From: Pedobacter cryotolerans
GTDB lineage: Bacteria; Bacteroidota; Bacteroidia; Sphingobacteriales; Sphingobacteriaceae
Assembly: GCF_005116475.1 (NCBI RefSeq)
Contig: NZ_SWBO01000002.1
Coordinates: 267,258-331,257, forward strand
Reading direction: 5' to 3'
Length of the DNA: 64,000 bases
Positions within the stretch are counted from its first letter, which is position 1. The number at the start of each line of letters is the position of its first letter. Positions 35,074 to 44,759 of the stretch are shown here, piece by piece. A program made the translations under genes and the position numbers. The notes under the pieces are model-generated. The model was given only the letters and a program-made list of their open reading frames with translations, was not told where the DNA came from and ran no database searches.

Positions 35074-37679
35074 GTCTTAATCAACCTTTGTATTTCGTCT
35101 AATTTTAACAAAGCTTCTACAGGAGTTAACGTATTTACATCTAAATTATTGAGGGTATCTCTAATTTTTACCAAAACTGGATCATCAATGGCGAACATTT
35201 GTAACTGGTAAGCCTGATTTTGAACTTTTTTGATACTGTCTTTGACACTTTGTCCTTCGGTTCTATCAATTTCTAAACGCTTTAAAATTTCGTTAGCACG
35301 ATTAATTAATTTTGATGGCATACCCGCCATTTTTGCCACGTGGATACCAAAACTGTGTTCGCTACCACCAGGAACCAACTTACGCAAGAAAATCACTTTG
35401 TTGCTCATTTCTTTAATGGTTACATTAAAATTTTTAATGCGGCTCATGGTATTTTCTAACTCATTTAATTCATGGTAATGCGTTGCAAAAAGTGTTTTAG
35501 GCCTTGCTGTTGGGTGTTCATGTAAAAATTCAGCAATTGCCCAAGCAATAGAAATACCATCGTAAGTACTTGTTCCGCGGCCAATTTCATCCAGCAAAAT
35601 CAAACTCCTATCCGAAATGTTATTTAAAATACTGGCCGTTTCGTTCATCTCTACCATAAATGTACTTTCGCCACTCGATAAATTATCTGAGGCTCCAACT
35701 CTGGTAAAAATCTTATCAACCAAACCAAAACTAACATCTTTTGCAGGCACAAAACATCCCATTTGGGCCATTAAAACAATTAATGCAGTTTGCCTTAAAA
35801 TGGCCGATTTACCCGACATGTTTGGACCAGTGATGATAATAATTTGTTGATTATCGTTATCTAAAAAAACATCATTGGTAATGTATTCTTGTCCAATAGG
35901 CAGCTGTTTCTCTATTACTGGGTGGCGTCCGCCTTTAATGTCTAAATCTTTTGTATTGTTTAGCGTTGGTTTTACGTAATGATTTTTAACAGCCAACTGA
36001 GCAAAACAAAGCAACACATCTAATTTAGCAATAAGGTAAGCATTTAACTGAATGGGCTTAATATATTGCGCAACTTGATACATCAACTCGCCATATAAAC
36101 GTATTTCAATCGCCTGTATTTTTTCTTCAGCCCCTAAAATTTGTTCTTCGTATTCTTTTAGTTCAGGCGTAATGTATCGCTCTGCATTAACCAAAGTTTG
36201 CTTACGTATCCAACTTTCAGGTACTTTATCTTTATGAGTATGTGTTACTTCTAAATAATAGCCAAAAACATTGTTAAATGATATTTTTAAAGATGGTATG
36301 CCAGTTACAGCAGCTTCTCTTTTCTGTATTTCAACCAAATATTCTTTTCCGCCAAAGGCGATTTTTCGCAATCGGTCTAACTCATCATCAATACCATCGG
36401 CAATTACATTTCCTTTAATCAGCAAAGCTGGAGGATCTTGATTTAGTTCACGTTCTAATTTTTCTTTAATGCTTAAACACGGATTTAATTGAGAAGCTAA
36501 CACAGAAAGAAACTGATTTCCAGTTTTTTCGGCAAGATTTTTAACTTCATCAATATGAGAAAGTGCTCTTTTCAATTGCACCAATTCTCTCGGACCAGCC
36601 TTTTGCAAACCAACTTTAGAAATTAATCTTTCTAAATCGCCAATTGGTTTAATGTGACTTAAAAATTCTTGCAATAAATCATCATGGTTAACCAAATACT
36701 CCACCATCCCAAGGCGCTCCTGTATAGGTTTAAGTTCTTTTAGCGGCATAATGATCCACTTGTGCAACATCCTAGCTCCCATCGGCGTGCTAGTTTGGTC
36801 AAGCACATCAAAAAGTGTTACACCATTATCATTTGCAGTACTTACCAACTCTAAATTTCTGATGGTAAACCGATCTAACCACATGTAACGGTCTTCTTCC
36901 AATCTCGAAATTGAAGAAATATGCTGCAAATTGCGATGTTCGGTTTCACCTAAATAATAAAGCACAACTCCAGCAGCTACAATACCCGATTGTAATTTAT
37001 CAACCCCAAAACCTTTTAAAGAGTTTACTTCAAAATGTTTCGTTAATATTTCATTCGCATAGTCATTTGTAAAAGCCCAATCATCAAGCGTGTAGGTGTA
37101 AAATTTATCACCAAAAAGATTTAAAAATTCTTGCCTTTTACTTTTCTGAAAAACAACTTCTGTTGGTCTAAAACCTTGTAAAAGCTTGTCTATATATTCT
37201 GAATTACCTTGTGCAACCAAAAATTCGCCAGTAGAAATATCGCAAAATGCAACACCTAAAGTTTGTTTATCAAAAAATACTGCAGCTAAATAATTGTTAG
37301 ATTTCTGACTTAAAATATTGTCGTTATATGCAACACCAGGAGTTACCAATTCCGTTACACCACGTTTTACGATTGTTTTTGTTGTCTTTGGATCTTCTAA
37401 TTGGTCGCAAATTGCAACTCTTTGTCCAGCTCTAACTAGTTTAGACAAATAATTTTCTAATGAATGGTGCGGAAAACCTGCCAATTCTAAAGCGCCATTT
37501 GGTCCAGTTCCTCTTTTGGTTAAAACGATCCCTAAAATATTGGCGGTTTTAATAGCGTCTTCTCCAAAAGTTTCGTAAAAATCGCCTACTCTAAATAACA
37601 ATAATGCACCAGGATATTTCGCCTTAATGGTATTGTATTGCTGCATTAATGGGGTTACGGTTTCTTTTGCTTTAGCCAA
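35070..37679 (-). CDS. mutS: DNA mismatch repair protein MutS
   Basis: 869-residue mismatch recognition ATPase. The N-terminal [14 protein letters not shown] holds the Phe-x-Glu mismatch-contact motif. The C-terminal ATPase has Walker [26 protein letters not shown] and [10 protein letters not shown]. Full length. The start appears to be TTG at 37679 ([15 protein letters not shown]), with no in-frame ATG in a sensible place. Its stop lies in a C-rich repeat. The NlpC lipoprotein and TlpA-like genes follow on the same strand. Confidence 0.97.
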   Translation of the reverse strand: MAKAKETVTPLMQQYNTIKAKYPGALLLFRVGDFYETFGEDAIKTANILGIVLTKRGTGPNGALELAGFPHHSLENYLSKLVRAGQRVAICDQLEDPKTTKTIVKRGVTELVTPGVAYNDNILSQKSNNYLAAVFFDKQTLGVAFCDISTGEFLVAQGNSEYIDKLLQGFRPTEVVFQKSKRQEFLNLFGDKFYTYTLDDWAFTNDYANEILTKHFEVNSLKGFGVDKLQSGIVAAGVVLYYLGETEHRNLQHISSISRLEEDRYMWLDRFTIRNLELVSTANDNGVTLFDVLDQTSTPMGARMLHKWIIMPLKELKPIQERLGMVEYLVNHDDLLQEFLSHIKPIGDLERLISKVGLQKAGPRELVQLKRALSHIDEVKNLAEKTGNQFLSVLASQLNPCLSIKEKLERELNQDPPALLIKGNVIADGIDDELDRLRKIAFGGKEYLVEIQKREAAVTGIPSLKISFNNVFGYYLEVTHTHKDKVPESWIRKQTLVNAERYITPELKEYEEQILGAEEKIQAIEIRLYGELMYQVAQYIKPIQLNAYLIAKLDVLLCFAQLAVKNHYVKPTLNNTKDLDIKGGRHPVIEKQLPIGQEYITNDVFLDNDNQQIIIITGPNMSGKSAILRQTALIVLMAQMGCFVPAKDVSFGLVDKIFTRVGASDNLSSGESTFMVEMNETASILNNISDRSLILLDEIGRGTSTYDGISIAWAIAEFLHEHPTARPKTLFATHYHELNELENTMSRIKNFNVTIKEMSNKVIFLRKLVPGGSEHSFGIHVAKMAGMPSKLINRANEILKRLEIDRTEGQSVKDSIKKVQNQAYQLQMFAIDDPVLVKIRDTLNNLDVNTLTPVEALLKLDEIQRLIKT

Positions 37680-37805
37680 AATCTTAAAAAATTACTAAGT
37701 TGTAAAGATAGCATCTTGAGCCTAAGCCATGAAGTTTTTGTTGATAAATTATTAGCTTGTGGAGAGGCAAAAGTATTTAATATGAATAGTTAATATGATT
37801 TATTG

Positions 37806-39464
37806 TTAAAATAAACTTTGCTGAGCTTCTTGTTTGGGTGGCTTACCTAAAAATTTAAAATCTGCTGAAAAGATATCATATTGCTTTTTTTCAAAATTGA
37901 ATTTTCTTAACACAAGATTTTCGCAGTCAAAATCCAAATTTACATCCTTAAAAATTTTCAATGCTTTTTCAACATTTTCTGAGCTTAGTTTTCTCCCAAT
38001 TGAAATATGAGGATCTTTACTATTATAAGATTTTTTAAGTGTAAGTTCTTTCTGAATTCTAATCATCAGAGCTGTTAATGTTATTTTAGTTTCTCCATGA
38101 GGTTTTAAAAATACAGCACCGTTTGAATAATTGCCTACCCCATCAAACTTCAGATGTAATGGTTTTTCATGACTAGCAATCTCCTTAATATTTTCAATAA
38201 TTTCATTAAGATCATCCTCCTTCGCAGTAAATTCTACAATTGTAAGATGTGCTTTTGAATTTCTACTATTATACCAGTTTATCTCATTAAATAACTCATC
38301 TTTAAGTTTAGTTACATATTCAATTCCTTCTAGTGATGGTACAATTACTAAAGAATATAAATCTTCCATTATTTGATAATTAACATTCCTTCCATCACCC
38401 AAAAAAGGAAATATTCCTAATTCATTTAAGGACTGTAAATCTCTAGTTGCTGTTGCTTTTGAAGCACCAGTAATACTCATGTATTTTTTGGCAGTCATTC
38501 CTCCTTCAAAACCACTTACTCCAGCATTAAACATCTTATTAATCGCTTTAACTTGTCTCGAATTTAATTCATTTTTATATGCATCAAAAAATTTAACTTT
38601 TTGGATCGTAAAATCTATTAACTCCCTAATTTGCTCTTGTGCTTTTACAGTTATCTCTGCAAAGTAGACTAACCAATTTGTAATTTCATTACTTATTGAA
38701 CCTTTTTGCAAAGCGCTATAATAAGCTTTTCTATCTTCTTCAATAACTTTAGATAGACTTAAAATAATTGGGCGTTTTAACGTTTGAGATAATGCTTTTT
38801 GGGCGATAGCTCTTCCAATCCTGCCATTCCCGTCTTCAAAAGGATGGATACTTTCAAAATATAAGTGAGCAATTGCAGCTCTAATTATAGCATTTGATAT
38901 TTCCATTTTTCCATTTGGAGCTGTATCATTAAACCAGGTAATAAATTTCACCATTTCAGTTGGAACTTTTGAAGATGGAGGAGCTTCAAAATGAATATTT
39001 TCTTTTCCTACAGTTCCAGATATTACTTGCATCGGCTCATCTCCTTGTCTCCAATCACCAATTATTATCCTCCTTTGTTTAAAAACCAAATAAGAATGCC
39101 ATTCAAATAATTTTTCTTTTGTTAAATTTTCTTTATAACTATATCTAACATCAGTCATTAATTTGGCAATACCTGCCGCTTTTTTATCACTTACATGTTC
39201 TAATTTATCGTTAAGATCTAAATTATTTTTAATGGAAGACATTACATCTTGCCTACTTAAATACTCATTTTCAATTTCAGATGTTTTTAGTGCCTCCATT
39301 AATATTGTTTGCACTAAAATCTCATTATGAGAATTTTGATCTGTCGCTTTTAGCATACCATTTACCAACCCTAATTCTTCAGCGAATTTGTAAAAGCTAC
39401 TTTGTATAGTATCCTGATTGAAACTAAAATTTGGCCAGTCTGGCAGTTCCCAATTATACTTCAT
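37806..39464 (-). CDS. Fic protein fused to a C-terminal 2H-phosphoesterase-like domain
   Basis: 552 residues. Residues 1-90 include the N-terminal DUF4172-like part and a class II inhibitory motif, TSEIEN at 61-66. The Fic core carries HPFEDGNGRIGR from His207, complete for AMP transfer from ATP. Residues ~325-365 look like a winged or helix-turn-helix unit. The last ~160 residues have two H-x-T/S-x motifs 80 residues apart, HLTI at His406 and HISI at His486, the signature of 2H phosphoesterases (LigT/RNA 2',3'-cyclic phosphodiesterase type). Two palindromes cover its promoter. An AMPylation role is likely; targets are unknown. Confidence 0.8.
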   Translation of the reverse strand: MKYNWELPDWPNFSFNQDTIQSSFYKFAEELGLVNGMLKATDQNSHNEILVQTILMEALKTSEIENEYLSRQDVMSSIKNNLDLNDKLEHVSDKKAAGIAKLMTDVRYSYKENLTKEKLFEWHSYLVFKQRRIIIGDWRQGDEPMQVISGTVGKENIHFEAPPSSKVPTEMVKFITWFNDTAPNGKMEISNAIIRAAIAHLYFESIHPFEDGNGRIGRAIAQKALSQTLKRPIILSLSKVIEEDRKAYYSALQKGSISNEITNWLVYFAEITVKAQEQIRELIDFTIQKVKFFDAYKNELNSRQVKAINKMFNAGVSGFEGGMTAKKYMSITGASKATATRDLQSLNELGIFPFLGDGRNVNYQIMEDLYSLVIVPSLEGIEYVTKLKDELFNEINWYNSRNSKAHLTIVEFTAKEDDLNEIIENIKEIASHEKPLHLKFDGVGNYSNGAVFLKPHGETKITLTALMIRIQKELTLKKSYNSKDPHISIGRKLSSENVEKALKIFKDVNLDFDCENLVLRKFNFEKKQYDIFSADFKFLGKPPKQEAQQSLF

Positions 39465-39536
39465 GAGCCGAATAATTTAAATAATCGGCTCAAATATAAT
39501 CAAAAAATGAGCCGATTAATCAAATTATTCGGCTCA
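39464..39536. promoter_or_regulatory. Twin palindromic operators over the Fic gene promoter
   Basis: TGAGCCGA..13 bases..TCGGCTCA occurs at 39464-39492 and again at 39508-39536. Half-site centres are 21 bp apart, two helical turns; the operators are 44 bp apart. On the minus strand a TTTG (39521-39524) lies 22 bases before TATATTTG (39491-39498), so operator 2 covers -33 and operator 1 covers the start of transcription and touches the ATG. Confidence 0.8.
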
Positions 39537-39556
39537 AAATATTTTTTTAATATACC

Positions 39557-39564
39557 TATATTTG
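39557..39564 (+). promoter_or_regulatory. -7 box for the Lys-rich protein gene (TATATTTG)
   Basis: Perfect TAnnTTTG box 18 bases before the ATG at 39583. Fic operator 2 would overlap its upstream promoter region. Confidence 0.55.
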
Positions 39565-39582
39565 CCACTCATAAAAAATAGA

Positions 39583-40149
39583 ATGGCAATTTTACATCAT
39601 AAAGAAGAAAAAATACAAGTAGTGTTAGGTAGGCTGCCTAATAAATATACGCATGAACAGTTTGTAGAAATGTTTATTAAGCTATATTCTAAAGATTGGG
39701 GCAAAATTAAGTCGGCATTTAATAAACAAAATCAAGATAAAGAACCTGGTACAGTAATTAATATGCCTAAACCAGATCTTTATTTGAAACAACTTTTAGA
39801 GACTTACGTAGCTGCTAATCCAGCGAAAGCTGAAGTAATGGAAGTTGAGGCAACTCCACCAGTAAAGCCTAAAGCTGCTCCAAAGAAAAAAGCTATAGTA
39901 ATTGAAGAGGCAATAGTTGAAGAAGTTCCTGTGGTAAAAGCAAAAGCTGCTCCAAAGAAAAAAGTTGAAAAAAATGTTGAAAACGAGGAAGTTGCAGATC
40001 AGAAAAAAACTGTAGCGAAAAAGAAAGTAGCTAAAGAAAAAGTGGAAGAAGTGAAAGAGCCAAAGAAAAAAGCTGCCGCAAAAAAAACAGTTGAGACAGA
40101 AGAAGTTGCTCCAACAAAGGCGAAAAAAGTAAAAGTTGAAAAAAAATAA
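39583..40149 (+). CDS. Protein with Lys/Ala-rich histone-like tail
   Basis: 188 residues from the ATG at 39583; an in-frame TTG at 39562 lies within the promoter. Residues 1-~75 look globular (IQVVLGRLPNKYTHEQFVEM, KLYSKDWGKIKSAF). From ~80 on, the chain is made of repeats of KAAPKKK and EEV/VEE type, with basic and acidic runs alternating. Such tails resemble histone H1-like bacterial proteins, so nucleic acid binding is possible, but the acidic half makes it uncertain. Unknown family. Divergent from the Fic gene with a shared control region of 118 bases. Confidence 0.65.
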   Translation: MAILHHKEEKIQVVLGRLPNKYTHEQFVEMFIKLYSKDWGKIKSAFNKQNQDKEPGTVINMPKPDLYLKQLLETYVAANPAKAEVMEVEATPPVKPKAAPKKKAIVIEEAIVEEVPVVKAKAAPKKKVEKNVENEEVADQKKTVAKKKVAKEKVEEVKEPKKKAAAKKTVETEEVAPTKAKKVKVEKK

Positions 40150-40157
40150 AAAAAATT

Positions 40158-40260
40158 AACATCCAACACAACAATTTTAATTTTTGGATGTTTATATATA
40201 CGAGAGCGTTAATTTAGATGACGGGGATAAAATCGGTATGATTTAATCCCCGTTTCTTTT
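40158..40260. terminator. Two hairpins between convergent genes
   Basis: First, AACATCCAA / TTGGATGTT (40158-40192). Second, ACGGGGAT / ATCCCCGT (40221-40253) followed by TTCTTTT. The second is the stronger rightward terminator. Confidence 0.65.
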
Positions 40261-40982
40261 TACAGCTTTTTGATATAATCTAGAAACAAATCAAGCGCTT
40301 TTCTCTTCTCTTCAGTTAGCTCAAAATCTAATTTATTGAACAAATAATCTTTGAGGTCAAAATTATCAATTGAAGGAAGCTCTTTTAGCACTTCATCTCT
40401 ATGCGCTAATCCTAATTTTAAAGCAGTGTCAAATTCTTCAATAAATAAAGCTGAAATTTCTTTATTAGCAACCCAAGCTGCGTAAACAAAAGGCAAACCA
40501 GTAAATTTCATCCATTCCTCGCCCAAATCATACGCAAAAGCAAAATCATCTTTTTTGCCAAAAGTTCGGTCGCCTATTAAAACTATGGCATCTGTTTTGG
40601 AATCATTAGTAACAAATTCAACATCTTGTTTAAAATGAAATTTCAGTAAAACTTTGGCCAAGTTATTTGATGTTCTCGACTGCGAATCAAACTTAATCGT
40701 TTTGATTTTACCCACTTCTACATCGGAAAAAATAAACACCGAATTAACGGCTCCCACAGAACCGATACAATACGAACCGATAATATTTGCATTAGGCACA
40801 AATGGAATAGCAGCTACGGGAATTAAACCTATATCAACTTTATAATCAATTAGTTTGGCAGCACAATCTGAAGGAATATCTAAGCTTAAATCAATCTGGT
40901 TGATGATTTCGCTGTGCTCAATTCCATAAATAAATGGTTTGGTATTGGTGTAAGAAACTGCTGATATTTTTATTTTATTCAC
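40260..40982 (-). CDS. mqnA: Chorismate dehydratase MqnA (futalosine menaquinone pathway)
   Basis: 240 residues, periplasmic-binding-protein-like fold. ISAVSYTNTKPFIYGI and the later DSQSRTSNNLAKVLL are typical of MqnA, which dehydrates chorismate to 3-enolpyruvoylbenzoate at the start of the futalosine route. MqnD has a similar fold and a mix-up is possible, but the SYTNTKP opening favours MqnA. Apparent GTG start at 40982. Same strand as the histidine phosphatase and mqnE, the enzyme acting next, so the three may share expression. Confidence 0.85.
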   Translation of the reverse strand: MNKIKISAVSYTNTKPFIYGIEHSEIINQIDLSLDIPSDCAAKLIDYKVDIGLIPVAAIPFVPNANIIGSYCIGSVGAVNSVFIFSDVEVGKIKTIKFDSQSRTSNNLAKVLLKFHFKQDVEFVTNDSKTDAIVLIGDRTFGKKDDFAFAYDLGEEWMKFTGLPFVYAAWVANKEISALFIEEFDTALKLGLAHRDEVLKELPSIDNFDLKDYLFNKLDFELTEEKRKALDLFLDYIKKL

Positions 40983-41048
40983 TTTTTGATTTATTCTTTT
41001 TAACCACCTAAGAAACCTTAGAAAACCTAAGAAATAAGCAGTATAACT

Positions 41049-41660
41049 TTAATCTTTTAAATGGATCGTATTGTTAAAATCTAGAACAGAAAATTTACCA
41101 TTTTCATAACCCATTCTGTATAGAGTTGTATTTTGATGAGGGAATTCGCCCATTTCACTTAGCTCTTTTTCCATCAATAAACACAACAATAAACGCATTG
41201 CTCTGCCATGCATACAAACTAAAACACATTGTTCGTTGGTGTTGCTCGTAATTACATCCATAGCTTCCTGCAATCTTACCTTTACCTCATTCGGACTTTC
41301 GCCTCCTTCAAATTTGGCCTCGTAATTTCCACCAATCCATTTTTCGGTTACTTCTCTAAAAGCAATTCTAGCTTCTTCCGTATTCGGCTGCCCTTCCCAC
41401 AATCCCCAAGCCAACTCATCTAAGCCGCCTAATTTTTGCCATGGCAAACCCAAATCTAAAAAATGTTGCACGGTTTGATGCGTTCTTTTTAAATCGGAAG
41501 TATAAATTTTATCAAACTTGATGTTTTTATAATGATGATAAAATGCTTCGGCTTGCGTTCTGCCTGTATCATTTAAATCGCTATCTACACCTCTGCCTTG
41601 TACAATCCCTAACCTGTTTAATTCTGTTTCGCCGTGGCGGATAATGTATATTTCTTTCAA
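41049..41660 (-). CDS. Histidine phosphatase family protein
   Basis: 203 residues. IIRHGETELNRLGIVQGRG carries the phosphorylated His; TSDLKRTHQT, GLWEGQ and VCMHGRAMRLL complete the active site. Members act on sugar phosphates, alpha-ribazole phosphate or other small phosphates; substrate unclear. The frame begins with TTG at 41660. It lies between mqnA and mqnE on the same strand, but I know of no phosphatase in the futalosine pathway, so its presence may be incidental. Confidence 0.88.
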   Translation of the reverse strand: MKEIYIIRHGETELNRLGIVQGRGVDSDLNDTGRTQAEAFYHHYKNIKFDKIYTSDLKRTHQTVQHFLDLGLPWQKLGGLDELAWGLWEGQPNTEEARIAFREVTEKWIGGNYEAKFEGGESPNEVKVRLQEAMDVITSNTNEQCVLVCMHGRAMRLLLCLLMEKELSEMGEFPHQNTTLYRMGYENGKFSVLDFNNTIHLKD

Positions 41661-41721
41661 TTTTTTAAATTTTGAATGATAGAATGAGTGAATTTTGAAT
41701 GAAAAATTTCATCATTCTAAA

Positions 41722-42906
41722 TTAATTTATTACCGGTAATTTATAGTAAGATGGTTTTACTTCGTTTTCAAAAACTACATCAGTATAGTCAGTTACTACA
41801 TTGTATAAAGTATCTCTTTCAATAGGTTTTCTGCCTACTTGTTTAATCAGAGCCACTAATTCTTGCGTACTCATTGCCGGATTTTGCTCTTCAGCACCAG
41901 CCATGGAGTAAATTTTGGTCGTATCATCTAAAGTACCGTCAATATCATCAACCCCAAAACTTAGCGACATTTGTGCAGTTTCTCTACTAATCATTGCCCA
42001 ATAGGCTTTAATGTGATCAAAATTATCTAAGTAAATTCTACCAATGGCATAATTTCTCAAATCTTCAATAACCGAAACCTCAGGCACATTACTCATTTGG
42101 TTGTGCTGATTTCTAAATTTCAATGGAATAAAGGTCTGAAAACCACCTGTTTTACCTTGTAGTTGACGCAATTGCTCCATGTGATCTACACGGTGTTCGA
42201 AACTTTCGATATGACCATAAAGCATTGTTGCATTTGAGCGCATCCCGAGTTTATGCCATTCTTCATGTATAGCTAACCATTGTTCACCTGTACATTTATC
42301 TTTTGCAATTTGTTCTCTAATTTCTGGATGAAAAATCTCTGCTCCACCACCGGGAATAGATTCTAAACCTGCGTCTTTCATCAATTTCATACCCGTAGCG
42401 TAATCAATTTTCGCTTTTTTAAAGATATAATGATATTCTACTGGCGTTAATGCCTTTACATGCAACTCTGGTCGGTGTTTTTTGATGGCTGTAAACAAAG
42501 CTGAATAAAATTCAACATCGTATTGCGGCAATACACCACCTACAATGTGAACTTCGGTAACAGGTTCATTATCATACTTTTTAACCACATCGAGCATTTC
42601 ATCTAAAGTTAATGCCCAACCTTCTTCTTTTTGCTTAATTAAACGAGAGTATGAACAGAATTTACAATCGTAAACACATAAATTAGTAGGCTCTAAATGA
42701 AAATTACGATTAAAAAAAGTTTTATCACCATGCTTTTTTTCTCTAATGTAATTGGCTAAAACTCCTAAATAACTTAACTCTGCATTTTTATATAAGTAAA
42801 CGCCATCATCAAAAGTGATACGTTTTCCATCCGCTACTTTTTGAGCAATTGCTTTTAATTCAGATGAAATATTTTGATGGTTAAGAAGAATAGCTAAATC
42901 TTGCAC
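41722..42906 (-). CDS. mqnE: Aminofutalosine synthase MqnE (radical SAM)
   Basis: 394-residue radical SAM enzyme that joins 3-enolpyruvoylbenzoate and adenosine from SAM to give aminofutalosine. CVYDCKFCSYSR is the CX3CX2C cluster motif; HIVGGVLPQYD, IPGGGAEIF and a late GVDDIDGT are characteristic of MqnE rather than MqnC (which reads PGAGAE). Apparent GTG start at 42906, with TACTTTTG at 42928-42935 on the minus strand as -7 box. Together with mqnA it shows the organism uses the futalosine route; mqnB, mqnC and mqnD are not in this window. Confidence 0.9.
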   Translation of the reverse strand: MQDLAILLNHQNISSELKAIAQKVADGKRITFDDGVYLYKNAELSYLGVLANYIREKKHGDKTFFNRNFHLEPTNLCVYDCKFCSYSRLIKQKEEGWALTLDEMLDVVKKYDNEPVTEVHIVGGVLPQYDVEFYSALFTAIKKHRPELHVKALTPVEYHYIFKKAKIDYATGMKLMKDAGLESIPGGGAEIFHPEIREQIAKDKCTGEQWLAIHEEWHKLGMRSNATMLYGHIESFEHRVDHMEQLRQLQGKTGGFQTFIPLKFRNQHNQMSNVPEVSVIEDLRNYAIGRIYLDNFDHIKAYWAMISRETAQMSLSFGVDDIDGTLDDTTKIYSMAGAEEQNPAMSTQELVALIKQVGRKPIERDTLYNVVTDYTDVVFENEVKPSYYKLPVIN

Positions 42907-42996
42907 GGTGTAAATTTATTGTTCATACAAAAGTACAATATTGCCCTAATTCTAAATCATTTTGTTGTAAAAATGGCTAATTTAGCAATAAAAAAA

Positions 42997-43020
42997 AGCC
43001 TTCCGATTATTCGAAAGACT
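42997..43020 (-). terminator. Terminator after the lipocalin-like lipoprotein gene
   Basis: Ten-base stem AGTCTTTCGA / TCGGAAGGCT on the minus strand (with wobble pairs), 4-base loop, followed by a T run. Confidence 0.75.
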
Positions 43021-43042
43021 TTCTAAAATTTATTTTGATGTC

Positions 43043-43534
43043 TTATTTTGCTGCTTTTGTAAAATTCATTACAATATATGCAGTTCTGTTGCCGTATTCA
43101 ATTGGCGATTTGATGACCATATTGTTTCCATCAGCAGATGCTAAAGCCAAACGGTAACCAGAAGTAACTTCTTTAGCTTTTTCTCCTTCAAATATTTGCT
43201 TGTATTGGAATGTTCCATCAGCAGGACTAACAGACCAGAAAATAGTTTGTGTTTTAGCTGCACATGTTGTACTAGATGGTAAACTATAGCTACCATTTCC
43301 GCTATTAGTTAGATTCCATGTACTACCAACAAAACATTTATAAGATGCTTCGCCTAAAAATGACTTCACTGCAATTTCAGGAATACCATCAAAAGTAATG
43401 TCGTTTACTACCCAATTACCAGACACATCACCTCTTTTTGCTGCTACAGCACCAGTTGTTGTTTTCGGAGAACAGCTTTGTAACACTATTATAGAACTAC
43501 AAATTAACGCTGCTATTAAAAATATTCTTTTCAT
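43043..43534 (-). CDS. Lipocalin-like lipoprotein
   Basis: 163 residues from the ATG at 43534; the longer frame starting at 43651 runs into the divergent gene and is unlikely. Lipoprotein signal ending VLQSC. The mature part starts SGNWVVNDITFDG, typical of the lipocalin-like barrels of Bacteroidetes, with four later Cys or aromatic positions (SYKCFVGSTWNL, TTCAAKTQTIFWSV). Probably a small outer-membrane-anchored protein; ligand unknown. Some relatives carry an OmpA domain, missing here. Confidence 0.7.
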   Translation of the reverse strand: MKRIFLIAALICSSIIVLQSCSPKTTTGAVAAKRGDVSGNWVVNDITFDGIPEIAVKSFLGEASYKCFVGSTWNLTNSGNGSYSLPSSTTCAAKTQTIFWSVSPADGTFQYKQIFEGEKAKEVTSGYRLALASADGNNMVIKSPIEYGNRTAYIVMNFTKAAK

Positions 43535-43603
43535 ATACTTGTTTTTTGATAAGCTGATTACATAAATCTTGCCAAAACAAAATAATTGACCAGATTTAAA
43601 TTT

Positions 43604-43611
43604 TAGCTTTG
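43604..43611 (+). promoter_or_regulatory. -7 box of the trans-sulfuration gene promoter (TAGCTTTG)
   Basis: TAnnTTTG match 24 bases before the ATG at 43636. A TTG lies at 43586-43588 but closer than the usual spacing. Confidence 0.45.
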
Positions 43612-43635
43612 TGCTAATCCCCTTAAAACTTAAAA

Positions 43636-44751
43636 ATGAAAACAGAAACAATTGCTATCCATTCACAAAATATTGTTAAAAGTGCTACGGGCGATGTAAC
43701 GATGCCTATAAGTTTATCAACAACGTTTTTAAGAGATGAAACTGGCGGTTATCCTGGCGGACACATGTATAGCAGAGTAAGCAATCCTAATCGTGAAGCT
43801 TTAGAGGAAGTAATTTCAAAATTAGAATTTGGAGAAGCTACCTGTGCGTTCTCATCAGGTAATACTGCTGGCATGACTGTTTTTCAAGCTTTAAAAGCTG
43901 GAAGTCATATCATTGCTCCTGATGATATGTATTGGGGTTTGAAAAAACAATTACTCACTATTTTTAATGATGTTTTAACTTTCGACTTTGTGGATTTAAC
44001 AGAGTTGGATAAAGTCGCAGCTTTTATTAATCCCAATACGGCGATGATTTGGGCTGAAACACCATCTAATCCATTATTAAAAATAACTGATATTGAAGCT
44101 TTGGGCAAAATTGCAAAAAGCAATAATTTGATATTTGTGGTTGATAGTACATTTGCTTCGCCAATTTTACAAAATCCAATTTTATTAGGAGCGGATATTG
44201 TAATGCACTCTACCACGAAATATATCGGTGGGCATAGCGATGTTTTGGGAGGATCTTTAACCACAGCCAAAAAAGATGAGTTTTGGGAAAGAATTTTAAA
44301 TGTGCAACAAACGGGCGGTGCCGTTCCATCTCCATTCGATTGTTTTTTATTGCTACGTAGCATTAAAACATTAGCCTACCGCATTAAAGGACATTGTGAA
44401 AATGCAATGAAATTGGCAGAATATTTAGATAATCATCCAAAAGTTGAAGCAGTTTATTATCCTGGCTTAACCTCACACAAGCAGCATGAAATTGCTAAAA
44501 AACAAATGAAAGATTTTGGTGGAATGATGTCTATTTTAGTTAAAGGAGATGGAGATAACGCCCGGAAAGTGGTTAATAGTGTGAAAATATTTGCGCAAGC
44601 TACAAGTTTAGGGGGTGTAGAAAGTTTAATTGAACATCGTGCATCTGTTGAAGGACCAGATACTAAAACTCCTCAAAATTTAGTGAGAATTTCTGTTGGT
44701 CTAGAGCACATTGACGATTTGATTGCAGATTTGGAGCAGGCTTTGGGGTAG
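43636..44751 (+). CDS. Trans-sulfuration PLP enzyme (cystathionine gamma-synthase/lyase type)
   Basis: 371 residues of the Cys/Met metabolism PLP-enzyme family. SRVSNPNREALEEVISKLE, AETPSNPLLKITDIEAL and STTKYIGGHSDVLGGS carry the substrate and PLP sites, the lysine being in STTKYIGGH. Gamma-synthase, gamma-lyase and beta-lyase cannot be separated from sequence by eye. A MetB-like reaction (O-acetylhomoserine + Cys to cystathionine) would connect CysM and MetX products encoded nearby. Not obviously under the SAM riboswitch. Confidence 0.88.
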   Translation: MKTETIAIHSQNIVKSATGDVTMPISLSTTFLRDETGGYPGGHMYSRVSNPNREALEEVISKLEFGEATCAFSSGNTAGMTVFQALKAGSHIIAPDDMYWGLKKQLLTIFNDVLTFDFVDLTELDKVAAFINPNTAMIWAETPSNPLLKITDIEALGKIAKSNNLIFVVDSTFASPILQNPILLGADIVMHSTTKYIGGHSDVLGGSLTTAKKDEFWERILNVQQTGGAVPSPFDCFLLLRSIKTLAYRIKGHCENAMKLAEYLDNHPKVEAVYYPGLTSHKQHEIAKKQMKDFGGMMSILVKGDGDNARKVVNSVKIFAQATSLGGVESLIEHRASVEGPDTKTPQNLVRISVGLEHIDDLIADLEQALG

Positions 44752-44759
44752 TCGATTTC

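Noticed and set aside
43905..44363. Open frame of 152 codons on the minus strand
   Set aside because: Lies fully inside the trans-sulfuration enzyme gene, whose PLP motifs are unambiguous; the antisense frame has no recognisable protein features.
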